DNA from: Cohnella endophytica | GTDB lineage: Bacteria > Bacillota > Bacilli > Paenibacillales > Paenibacillaceae | DNA: 64,000 nt | NCBI RefSeq assembly: GCF_003628305.1 | Contig: NZ_RBZM01000010.1 | Coordinates: 186,001-250,000, forward strand | Direction of reading: 5' to 3' | Shown: positions 43,928 through 51,561 of the stretch, piece after piece | How positions within the stretch are numbered: the stretch's first letter is position 1 | Layout of the letters: every line of letters begins with the position of its first letter | Translations under genes and position numbers: made by a program | Notes under the pieces: generated by a model | Told to the model about the DNA's origin: nothing | The model's input: only the letters and a program-made list of their open reading frames with translations | The model's database searches: none

Positions 43928-44890
43928 GTGGAAAAAGGGATTCTCGAGCAGAAGCTTAAGGCGATAACGAATAACATTAGCTCCGTGGTCATTGGCAAAG
44001 AGCAAGTACTGGAGCATCTGCTCATCGGGTTGCTGTCCGGAGGGCATCTCATTCTTGAAGACGTGCCCGGGACGGGAAAGACGCTTCTCGCCAAGTCGCT
44101 CGCGAAATCTTTGGCTTGCCGGATGAACCGCATCCAATTCACCGCGGACTTGCTTCCTTCCGACGTGACCGGAATCAATTTCTATAACCAACAAGCAGGA
44201 CGATTCGAGCTGCGCCAAGGGCCGGTATTCGCGAACATCCTGCTTGCGGACGAGCTGAACCGCGCCACTCCGCGTACGCAATCCAGCTTGCTTGAGTGCA
44301 TGGAGGAACGGCAAGTAACGATCGACGGGGTAACGTATCCGCTCGAAGCCCCCTTTATGGTCATAGCCACGCAGAACCCGATCGACAACCACGGAACGTT
44401 CCCGTTGCCCGAAGCGCAACTGGATCGGTTCATGATGTGCGTGTCGATGGGCTATCCGACGGAAGTTGAAGAGCAGGCGATCTTGCGGAGGTTTACGCAG
44501 AGCAATCCGTTGGAGGAGCTGAACCCCGTGCTCGGCCGCGAAGAAGTGATCGAGCTTCAGGCTCTTGTTCCGACGGTATTCGTCAGCGGCGATGTCTATC
44601 GTTACTTGATCTCGATCGTATCGGCGACGCGACTGCATCCCGAAATCTCTTTCGGGGTAAGCCCGAGGGGGAGCCTCCAATTGCTGAAGGCCGCCCAGGC
44701 AAGGGCTTTGCTTCACGGGCGGGATTTCGTCGTGCCGGATGACGTGAAGGCGCTGGTTAAACCGGTTCTCGCTCATCGGATCATTCTGAAGGACACGTTC
44801 CGGGGCGAGACGAACGGGGCGGACGAGCTGCTCGATACTTTGATCGCGGGAATTCCGGTCCCGACCGAAGCCGCGCTGGAGACGAGGTAG
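43928..44890 (+). CDS. MoxR-family AAA+ ATPase
   Basis: 320 residues from a GTG with GGAGGAGGG upstream. Walker A DVPGTGKTLLAKSLAKSL, Walker B LADELNRATPRTQSSLLEC and sensor 1 MVIATQNPIDNHGTFPLPEA are all present, with the C-terminal lid domain. MoxR proteins act as chaperone-like ATPases for membrane or metal-containing complexes and nearly always sit before a DUF58 gene, as here (3-bp gap). Homologous to the YeaC group of bacilli. Client unknown. Confidence 0.95.
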   Translation: MEKGILEQKLKAITNNISSVVIGKEQVLEHLLIGLLSGGHLILEDVPGTGKTLLAKSLAKSLACRMNRIQFTADLLPSDVTGINFYNQQAGRFELRQGPVFANILLADELNRATPRTQSSLLECMEERQVTIDGVTYPLEAPFMVIATQNPIDNHGTFPLPEAQLDRFMMCVSMGYPTEVEEQAILRRFTQSNPLEELNPVLGREEVIELQALVPTVFVSGDVYRYLISIVSATRLHPEISFGVSPRGSLQLLKAAQARALLHGRDFVVPDDVKALVKPVLAHRIILKDTFRGETNGADELLDTLIAGIPVPTEAALETR

Positions 44891-44893
44891 GTT

Positions 44894-45991
44894 ATGGCCG
44901 TTCTTGTCTGGGTTATTCTGCTCATGACCGCGCTGTACGCCCTGCAGAGGACCGTGTATCGCTTTGCGGGGCTGAAGTCGGTCACTTACGTCCGAACGTT
45001 CAGCGCCTCGAGGCTGTTCGCGGGCCAGACGATATGGATGCAAGAGACGCTCGCGAATCGCAAGCGTCTGCCGCTCCCGTGGTTGCGGGTGGAATCGTTG
45101 CTGCCCGCGCAGCTCGTGTTTAAGCATCGGGAAGCCGATATGTCGATTCATAGCGGCGATCGGTTGCAGAACCACGCGAGTCTGTTCAGCGTGCCTTCTT
45201 ATACCGAGATCGTGCGCAAGCACGAGATCGTCTTGCCGTACCGCGGCAAATACCGAATTACGAGTTACACGTTAACGTTCGGAGATCTTGTCGGCTTAAC
45301 GGGCAAGTCTGTTCAGCAATCCGCAGATAACGAGTTGATCGTCTATCCGAGGTTGAAGCAGCTTAGCGAGTTTCCTCTGGAAGCGCGCAAATATTTGCAG
45401 AGCGTTCGAAGCAGGGTGAGTCCGATCAGAGAAGATCATTATTTCGTCGCGGGAATTCGACCTTATCGCCATGGCGATTCGTTCCGCATGGTGAACTGGA
45501 ACGCGACGGCCAAGACCGGAGAGCTTCTCGTCCATCAACGGGAGAGCATGCAAGACAACGATCTGACGATTATTCTGAACGCGGAGCTCCTCGACTCCGC
45601 CCACAACGTAAGGATATCGCCCGAGGAATTCGAGAAAGCCTTGAGTTATGCGGCGTCGGCCGCCCAATACGTCATTAGCGGCGGGGGCAGAGCGGGGTTT
45701 ATCTATAATGGCGTGACGGATGGCCACGAGGGCTCCGTATTCCGGGCTCCCGCTAAGAGCGGAGCGGCGCATATGGACATGCTGTTGGAGGCGATGGCCG
45801 GCTTCCAGCCCGTCACGACGCTGGGTCTATCGTTCTTGTTGGAGCAGTTGGTCGCCGAGCGGCAGCGGGGCATGAATGCGTTGCTCGTTACGGCTTACCT
45901 CGACCCGAAGCAGGAAATGCTCGTCCGCAGACTGCGCGGGCAAGGAAATACGGTGGAATTGCTTAAGTTGGGCAAGGGGGCGAACGTTTGA
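44894..45991 (+). CDS. DUF58-domain membrane protein
   Basis: 365 residues. One or two N-terminal membrane segments, a beta-rich part, then the DUF58 signature GIRPYRHGDSFRMVNWNATA (about 185-204) and LLVHQRESMQDNDLTIILNA, a von-Willebrand-A-like fold. Second gene of the MoxR operon; start 3 bp after the MoxR stop, and its own stop overlaps the next start (TGATG). Thought to form a membrane complex with MoxR and a transglutaminase-like or DUF4129 protein. Confidence 0.92.
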   Translation: MAVLVWVILLMTALYALQRTVYRFAGLKSVTYVRTFSASRLFAGQTIWMQETLANRKRLPLPWLRVESLLPAQLVFKHREADMSIHSGDRLQNHASLFSVPSYTEIVRKHEIVLPYRGKYRITSYTLTFGDLVGLTGKSVQQSADNELIVYPRLKQLSEFPLEARKYLQSVRSRVSPIREDHYFVAGIRPYRHGDSFRMVNWNATAKTGELLVHQRESMQDNDLTIILNAELLDSAHNVRISPEEFEKALSYAASAAQYVISGGGRAGFIYNGVTDGHEGSVFRAPAKSGAAHMDMLLEAMAGFQPVTTLGLSFLLEQLVAERQRGMNALLVTAYLDPKQEMLVRRLRGQGNTVELLKLGKGANV

Positions 45992-47331
45992 TGGCGCAAC
46001 AAGTTCAACAAGCGGATACGACTCAACCGGCAATCCAATCGGCTTCCTCCACGCTCACCCGAAAGTTAGCCCGCATCGTGACGGAGGCGCTCATCTGGCT
46101 CCCGATAGGGCTGATGTTGGCCGCGAATAAGGGGTCCTTAGGCAAAATAGGCATGCTGCTCTCCGCTATGGCTTTCTTCGCCTTCGGGTTGCTGCTATAC
46201 GCGATTCCCGCGATGTGGCGACGCATGATCATGATCGTCGTGTTCGTCGCGCTTCTGGCGTTCTGCGTCATCAAGGATCCGCAAGCGATGCCCGTCATGA
46301 TCTGGATGGGCGTCCTGATGTGGAGGGGCAGATATTCTACGCTGAGATATCCGCATTACGGGCTTGCGTTCGGGATCAGCTGTGCTGCGCTAATGCTGAC
46401 ATCCCAGAATGAGGCTTGGGCAGATTATCGGTGGCCGTTCATACTTATGGGCATCGCGTGGATGATCGCGTGGTTCGTCTCGCTTAACAGGAGCCTGATC
46501 GAACAAGCGGGACTCGCGGATCATGGGGACCGCATCGTTACGAATCCGGTAAGGCGGGCCAACCGAAAATACATGCTGATTTTCCTGGCGACGGGCATTC
46601 TCGCGATCGCGTTAACCGCGAGTTATGGCCAGCGGCTGTTAACGCCAAAGCATATCGTGAACCCGGACAGCAGTTGGATCGATCCGGACCGGTTTTTGCA
46701 GCCGCCCGATCCGGGCGCGGCCAATCAGGGATGGATGGAATTCGCGAAAAAAGACGGCAAGCCTTCCGTTCTATGGGACATCGTTACCTGGGTCGTGATC
46801 GTCGCTGCCGCATTCGGCGCGGTCTGGTTCGCGAGACTGATATGGAATGATCGGACTTGGACATGGAAAGGGCTCCTTCATGCGCTCCGGAATTGGTTCA
46901 AGCGGGAGAAGAAGGAGGAGCGGCTGCCTTTCGTCGAGGAAAGAAGAACGTTGGCGAAGGAGCGGAAACGGGGGCCGGGAGTGTTCGATGCTTTGTTCCG
47001 GAGACGAAGCAAAGGGCCGGATTGGGAGCGGCTTAGCGGCTCCGAGAAGGTGAGGCGCCTCTATGAGGAGGCGGTACTGGCCGGCATAAGCGAGGGCTAT
47101 TCCTTCCAAGCGAATCATACTCCCGCCGAGACGCTGGAGCAGTTGGAGCGTTGGCAATTCAGCCGTCCTGCCGCCGACAAAGATAGCCGGACGGGCTATT
47201 GGAAATGGTTGGTTACCGTTCGAGCGACGCTTACCGAGCTATACGAGAAGGCGAAGTACAGCGTCCATGAAGTTACGGTCCAAGAAGTCGAGCAGGTGAA
47301 GGAGCGGCAGCCGCCGGAGACTAAGAGGTAA
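45991..47331 (+). CDS. Membrane protein with C-terminal DUF4129-like region
   Basis: 446 residues. Six or so membrane helices in the first 220 residues, one more near 265-285, then a charged cytoplasmic tail with KVRRLYEEAVLAGISEGYSF and ANHTPAETLEQLERW, as in DUF4129. Third gene of the MoxR-DUF58 operon, ATG overlapping the DUF58 stop. In the related B. subtilis operon the third protein carries a transglutaminase core; no Cys-His-Asp core is visible here, so this copy seems to keep only membrane and DUF4129 parts. Confidence 0.8.
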   Translation: MAQQVQQADTTQPAIQSASSTLTRKLARIVTEALIWLPIGLMLAANKGSLGKIGMLLSAMAFFAFGLLLYAIPAMWRRMIMIVVFVALLAFCVIKDPQAMPVMIWMGVLMWRGRYSTLRYPHYGLAFGISCAALMLTSQNEAWADYRWPFILMGIAWMIAWFVSLNRSLIEQAGLADHGDRIVTNPVRRANRKYMLIFLATGILAIALTASYGQRLLTPKHIVNPDSSWIDPDRFLQPPDPGAANQGWMEFAKKDGKPSVLWDIVTWVVIVAAAFGAVWFARLIWNDRTWTWKGLLHALRNWFKREKKEERLPFVEERRTLAKERKRGPGVFDALFRRRSKGPDWERLSGSEKVRRLYEEAVLAGISEGYSFQANHTPAETLEQLERWQFSRPAADKDSRTGYWKWLVTVRATLTELYEKAKYSVHEVTVQEVEQVKERQPPETKR

Positions 47332-47380
47332 TCGTGACGCCTTGTATAACGCATCTTCCCCCTAGCAACTCCCGGACATA

Positions 47381-47415
47381 ACAAAAGCCGCCTTCCTAAG
47401 GGAAGGCGGCTTTTG
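47381..47415. terminator. Bidirectional terminator
   Basis: Perfect stem ACAAAAGCCGCCTTCC/GGAAGGCGGCTTTTGT around TAAG, ending the MoxR operon and the convergent C40 gene. Confidence 0.93.
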
Positions 47416-47433
47416 TCTAATCCTTCGATCGAA

Positions 47434-47952
47434 TTATTCCGCGGAGTCATCCGCTGGAGCGTTATCCGATTCTGGAGCATCCGACGGATCGGTCGCGATT
47501 TCTTGGTAAGTATCCGCGTCCATTACCCGGCGAGCGGTGACAAAGCGTTGCGCGTAATATTTATCATCCATGTTGGCGAACGAGACGCTCTTGCCCGTGG
47601 AAGGGGAATGAACGAATTTGCCGTCGCCGACGTAGATGCCTACGTGCGAGATGCTTTTGCCGTTCGTGTTAAAGAACACGAGGTCTCCCGGACGAAGGTT
47701 GTCGCGGGACACTTTTTTGCCTTGAATGGCTTGGTCTCTCGACGAACGATTCAGGCTGATTCCGAGCTTCTTGAACACATACTGCGTGAACCCGGAGCAA
47801 TCGAACCCGTTAGTCGTCGAACCGCCGGACTTGTAGTTAATGCCCAGAAGCGGCTTAACCGTCTCTTCCAGCTTGGAATCCGCGAACGCGCTTCCCACCT
47901 GAAAAGCCAGAGCAAAGCATAAAGCGATAAGAATGACAGAAAGCTTGCGCAA
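47434..47952 (-). CDS. NlpC/P60 (C40) cell-wall hydrolase
   Basis: 172 residues from a TTG with GGAAGGAG upstream. Signal peptide to about residue 24 (VGSAFA). The C40 triad is C52 in GFDCSGFTQYVF, H103 in SISHVGIYVG and H115 in FVHSPS. It has no SH3 or LysM binding domain and ends in an acidic, disordered tail (PSDAPESDNAPADDSAE). Family members cut the D-Glu to diamino-acid bond in peptidoglycan peptides outside the cell. A c-di-AMP-type riboswitch precedes the gene. Confidence 0.93.
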   Translation of the reverse strand: MRKLSVILIALCFALAFQVGSAFADSKLEETVKPLLGINYKSGGSTTNGFDCSGFTQYVFKKLGISLNRSSRDQAIQGKKVSRDNLRPGDLVFFNTNGKSISHVGIYVGDGKFVHSPSTGKSVSFANMDDKYYAQRFVTARRVMDADTYQEIATDPSDAPESDNAPADDSAE

Positions 47953-47962
47953 AACCGGTGAC

Positions 47963-48088
47963 TCCTTCCAATGCCTACGAGGTTAGCTGGAGGGTTCGGT
48001 AGAAGGTTCCCCTATGGCTCCTGTGAAGCGAAAGCCAATTCACCCGTAAAGAATGGTTCCCCCGTTCCTCATTTCGAGAGGACTCGGC
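47963..48088 (-). promoter_or_regulatory. c-di-AMP riboswitch (ydaO/yuaA type)
   Basis: The minus strand carries the conserved pieces in order: AACGGGGGAACCA, GGGTGAATTGG, CCATAGGGGAACCTTCT, ACCGAACCC and CAGCTAACCTCGTAGGC, ending just before the C40 gene's ribosome-binding site. This is the known ydaO/yuaA pattern, which senses cyclic di-AMP and often controls wall hydrolases. High c-di-AMP normally turns expression off. Ends of the structure are approximate. Confidence 0.88.
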
Positions 48089-48235
48089 AGTTTATGATTT
48101 TCCTAAGATTACATATTCGGTTATCGTGACGAATTTCCTGCATCTTCTAAATTAGAATTCCTTAATCTAGAGTGCAAAACTAGGGATTCGTACCCTCCTT
48201 TCGTCCCGATTTAGGCCGCCGATAATAACGCCAAA

Positions 48236-48270
48236 CCCCGGTTACGCCCTCGAAAAGGCGCAAACCGGGG
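48236..48270. terminator. Hairpin downstream of membrane-protein gene
   Basis: CCCCGGTTACGCC pairs with GGCGCAAACCGGGG with a small bulge; T-tract poor. It lies 41 bp past the stop of the minus-strand membrane protein gene. Confidence 0.55.
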
Positions 48271-48310
48271 AATGTCCCTGTTGGATATTGTCGAAAGCGG
48301 GACGCGAAGC

Positions 48311-49126
48311 TTAACGCTCCGTACCGCACCAAACCTGATACTGCGAAGCGGAAGTCCACAGCGTCAGGAGCGAGCGGACGAAGTAGAAAGCTTGATGCAG
48401 CATAACGGCGAGAAAGCCTGACCAGAGCATGGAGACGGCCCAAGCCGTGGCGGATACCGCCAGACCGACGCCGAGCAGGATGAACGTAATTCCTAGAAGC
48501 GGGAGTGCCCGGCCCAACGCCAAACCGAGACCTTTGAAGATTCCCTCCCGGGAAGCGGCTCCGAACTGCATGAATTGAAATACCAGGTGCAGCAGGAATC
48601 CGAATGCCAGCCATGCCAGCGCATAGGGCAACAATCCCTGAAACCAGGAGGTCAGAGAGGGCTCCGAATAGAAGCGGTCTCTGGCAAGCGGCAACAACCA
48701 TGCGGCGGGCAGTAACGCCAGTCCATTCTCTAACCAGTAAAGCAGGGTTACCGGTTTCCAAACTCTTTTCATGCCCGACAATACCCGCGTCCCCTCGTCT
48801 TCCGTCGCATGGTAGAAGGAGTAAAAAACGCCGGCATTGATCAGGGGGGTCAGCGCCATCCGCATCAGAAGCAATCCGCCAAGCAGCCAAAGCGTCTCGT
48901 TGACCATATCGGTCTTGAGAAGGCGGAACTGGGCTTCGACGAGGAACAGATGGGCCGCGTCCGAGTTCGGGTGCGCTGCGGGATATCTCGCCAGGATCGG
49001 CGTGACGACCGAATCGACGAACCGGTAGAGGAAAAATCCCCACAGCAAGCGGTACAGAAAAAGGAGAACCACTACATATTTATGCCGGACGGCCATGTCC
49101 CATCCCTTTTTTAACAATCCGCGCAT
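48311..49126 (-). CDS. Integral membrane protein of unknown function
   Basis: 271 residues with about five or six membrane segments, e.g. YVVVLLFLYRLLWGFFLYRF near the N-terminus and ALPLLGITFILLGVGLAVSA near the C-terminus. No family motif is recognised. The start lies 12 bp after the M1 peptidase stop, so both are probably co-transcribed. A competing frame over 48180-49043 is rich in Arg and Pro and is judged a shadow. Confidence 0.8.
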   Translation of the reverse strand: MRGLLKKGWDMAVRHKYVVVLLFLYRLLWGFFLYRFVDSVVTPILARYPAAHPNSDAAHLFLVEAQFRLLKTDMVNETLWLLGGLLLMRMALTPLINAGVFYSFYHATEDEGTRVLSGMKRVWKPVTLLYWLENGLALLPAAWLLPLARDRFYSEPSLTSWFQGLLPYALAWLAFGFLLHLVFQFMQFGAASREGIFKGLGLALGRALPLLGITFILLGVGLAVSATAWAVSMLWSGFLAVMLHQAFYFVRSLLTLWTSASQYQVWCGTER

Positions 49127-49138
49127 CTTCTCACCACC

Positions 49139-51136
49139 TCACCACACCATTGTTCCGAACAGTCCTTCAATGATTTGCGTTATTCCTGTCGCGAAGCGCG
49201 TACGCGTTTCTTTCGGCACCTCGGCTTGGAGATAGTTGTTATACCTTCGATTATCCAGCACGACGTTATTGCCCGGATCGATGGCCGCGTAGGTCAAAGG
49301 AGTCGAAGATCGAAGCTGAAGCTGGATATGATCCTGGACTCCGTCCCATCTTTTGCTGACCGATTTACCGTCTTGGAATTGGACCCAAATCGACACCGGC
49401 TGAGGGCTTCCGCCGTATCGCTTCAGCAACACGATGCTTTCGTAGCCGTCCGTCGTCTTCTGCGTTTGGATAGAGTCGACCGCGAAGTCCGCCATTTCCC
49501 CATTTTGCACGTAAGACCGGAAGAAGTCGTTCCACTTCGTCTTCGTGATGCTCTCCACGACCTTCTGGAAATCGGCGGAGGAGGGGTGCTTAAACTCGTA
49601 TTTCTGAAAATAAGTTCGCAGGATCTTGCTCATCGTCTTATCCCCGACCTGGCGTTCAAGGGCGGATAACACCAACTTGGCCCGCAGGTAGACGTTCTCG
49701 GCATAGCCGTTGGAGGAACTAAACCGCCATGAGACTTGATCGAGCGGCTCCGGAGCCGTCATATAGCTCGCTTCGACCGGCAAATTCGGAAGCACGCCGT
49801 AGATGCTGGACATGAGCTTGTCTTCGGTGTAAGAGGTGAAGCCTTCATCAAGCCAAGCTTCTTCGAATTCGTTGGAGGCAACGAGGCCGTACCAATATTG
49901 ATGAGCGATCTCGTGCAGGAGCGTGCGCTCCAGCTCGTATCCGGGATTGTCGTCCTTGGCTGCAGCGGCGGTGACGAGCGTCGGGTACTCCATGCCGCCC
50001 GCCCCATTGGCGTTAGCCGGCGGAACGATGATCGACAGCGTGGAATAAGGATATTCTCCGTACCATTGTCCAAGTTTGGCGAGCGCGGATTTCGCGGCAT
50101 GCATGTAACGGTCCTTCAATTCCTTGTGTAGCGGGTCTATGTAGAGTTTGATGCGAACGCCGGGTATTCCGGCAGAAGAGAAGGAGTCCTCAACGTATTC
50201 GAAGTTCGGCGAAGCGGACCAAGCGAAATCATGGACGTCGTCGGCATAAAATTGGTAGCTCTTGCGCCCGCCCGCCAGAGCCGGGGATTTGGTCTGAAAG
50301 CCCGTCGCGGCGATCGTGTAAGATTCGGGAACGTCGATCCGAACGCTGTAGATGCCGAAGTCCGAATAAAATTCCGAATTGCCATGATACTGGTGCAAGT
50401 TCCAACCTTCGGTTGCCCGTCCTCGCGTGCCCGCCGTCTCGTATACCGCAACCTTCGGAAACCATTGTCCCGCCATGACGAAATCATCGGCTTTGCCCAT
50501 TCGGGCGAAGACGTCCGGCAGCGTAACCGTAAAGCCCATGCGGAGCGTCACGGACATGCCGGGCTTGACCGGTTCGGGAAGCCGGAAAGTTACCAAGGTG
50601 CGATCGTTCTTGTTGCCGTCGTCAGGCTGGACGAAGTGCAGACGCGGCAGGAGCGTTTCGCCTTGGTCAGTCGTCAGGGTCGTGATGCTCATGCTGCCGA
50701 CGCTTCCCGGCTTCATTTTGTCCCCGCGAAGCTGGCCGCTGGATTCCTTCAAGAACGTACTGCCGGGGGAGAAAGCGTTCGGATACAGGTGCAAATAAAG
50801 CTCGCCGACGGCTTTGCGCCCGGGGTTTTTCCACGTGACGGTTTGTTCGCCGAGCAGCTTCCCGTTCTTCTCGTCCAAAGTGACGGCGATGTGGTATTCC
50901 GTTATGCGATTGCTAAGCACGACGGCCTCGGACTGCTGGGGAACGTCGGGCACCGGATCGGCTTTCGGTGGCGTCGCGGCCGACGAGGCGACCGGCAGGA
51001 CCTCGTCCGATACCGCGGCGGCCGGCAACGCATATTGGTCCACCCAAGCGTCGGCAAATCCGAATTTAAAGGATATTACTAGTACAGCAGCGGCAGCGAC
51101 GAAAAGTAACATTCGCAGCGAACGGCGCTTAGGCAT
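49139..51136 (-). CDS. M1-family zinc metallopeptidase
   Basis: 665 residues from the ATG at 51136, with GGGAGG upstream; an earlier ATG at 51163 lacks a site. A basic start and one membrane helix (about 10-25) export or anchor the enzyme. The gluzincin site is complete: H408, E409, H412 in LLHEIAHQYW and E431 in EEAWLDEGF, with the exopeptidase loop GAGGMEYPTLV before it. An N-terminal beta-domain (about 65-270) and a C-terminal region (PQPVSIWVQF) complete the fold. It removes amino acids from peptides on the cell surface, perhaps for nutrition. Confidence 0.93.
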   Translation of the reverse strand: MPKRRSLRMLLFVAAAAVLVISFKFGFADAWVDQYALPAAAVSDEVLPVASSAATPPKADPVPDVPQQSEAVVLSNRITEYHIAVTLDEKNGKLLGEQTVTWKNPGRKAVGELYLHLYPNAFSPGSTFLKESSGQLRGDKMKPGSVGSMSITTLTTDQGETLLPRLHFVQPDDGNKNDRTLVTFRLPEPVKPGMSVTLRMGFTVTLPDVFARMGKADDFVMAGQWFPKVAVYETAGTRGRATEGWNLHQYHGNSEFYSDFGIYSVRIDVPESYTIAATGFQTKSPALAGGRKSYQFYADDVHDFAWSASPNFEYVEDSFSSAGIPGVRIKLYIDPLHKELKDRYMHAAKSALAKLGQWYGEYPYSTLSIIVPPANANGAGGMEYPTLVTAAAAKDDNPGYELERTLLHEIAHQYWYGLVASNEFEEAWLDEGFTSYTEDKLMSSIYGVLPNLPVEASYMTAPEPLDQVSWRFSSSNGYAENVYLRAKLVLSALERQVGDKTMSKILRTYFQKYEFKHPSSADFQKVVESITKTKWNDFFRSYVQNGEMADFAVDSIQTQKTTDGYESIVLLKRYGGSPQPVSIWVQFQDGKSVSKRWDGVQDHIQLQLRSSTPLTYAAIDPGNNVVLDNRRYNNYLQAEVPKETRTRFATGITQIIEGLFGTMVW

Positions 51137-51265
51137 ACGGATAACCCTCCCGTTGACAAGCATCTACGAGATATATATGTGGGTTGTCCGCGGATTATAT
51201 CTTCCATGAGATAGGTTTATTGCGGAGAAGTTAGTTGGGGGGAGTTGGTCTTTTTCGGAGAGGCG

Positions 51266-51451
51266 TCCTGTATTTGGTACAGGCACTTTCGGCGATATGG
51301 CTAATTTCTTGTTTGCAAGATGTATTTACTGCAGTCGTTTCTATGAATTTTCAGTAAAAGACGGCTGAACTCGCCAAATAACCTGTAGTAAATGCAGGTG
51401 GCATCCCCTACTCTTGTTCAATCGGCAAGATTGCCTGTACTTTATGCAGGT
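51266..51451. repeat. Four-palindrome intergenic element, copy D
   Basis: Units start at 51266 (TCCTGTATTTGGTACAGGC), 51318, 51381 (ACCTGTAGTAAATGCAGGT) and 51433; spacings 52, 63 and 52 bp, spacers 33, 44 and 33 bp. It lies in the gap between the helD terminator and the M1 peptidase start. Nothing else is seen in that 425-bp gap besides the terminator. Confidence 0.84.
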
Positions 51452-51513
51452 AAGCTGTCTGAGGGAGAAGAAAAGGGGCGGTGAGCGGCGAAGGAAAAGT
51501 ATACATCGAGGTC

Positions 51514-51555
51514 GCGAAAAAACCCCCAAACCGCAAGAATGCGGCTTTGGGGGTT
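51514..51555 (-). terminator. Intrinsic terminator of helD
   Basis: Stem AACCCCCAAAGCCGC/GCGGTTTGGGGGTT on the minus strand (one bulge), followed by a run of T residues, 6 bp beyond the helD stop. Confidence 0.9.
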
Positions 51556-51561
51556 AGGCGT

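Noticed and set aside
43841..45223. 460-residue minus-strand gene
   Set aside because: Antisense to the well-supported MoxR and DUF58 genes; composition typical of a reverse frame.
48180..49043. 287-residue minus-strand gene
   Set aside because: Very rich in Arg, Pro and Gly with no domain; it is an alternative frame of the membrane protein gene at 48311-49126.
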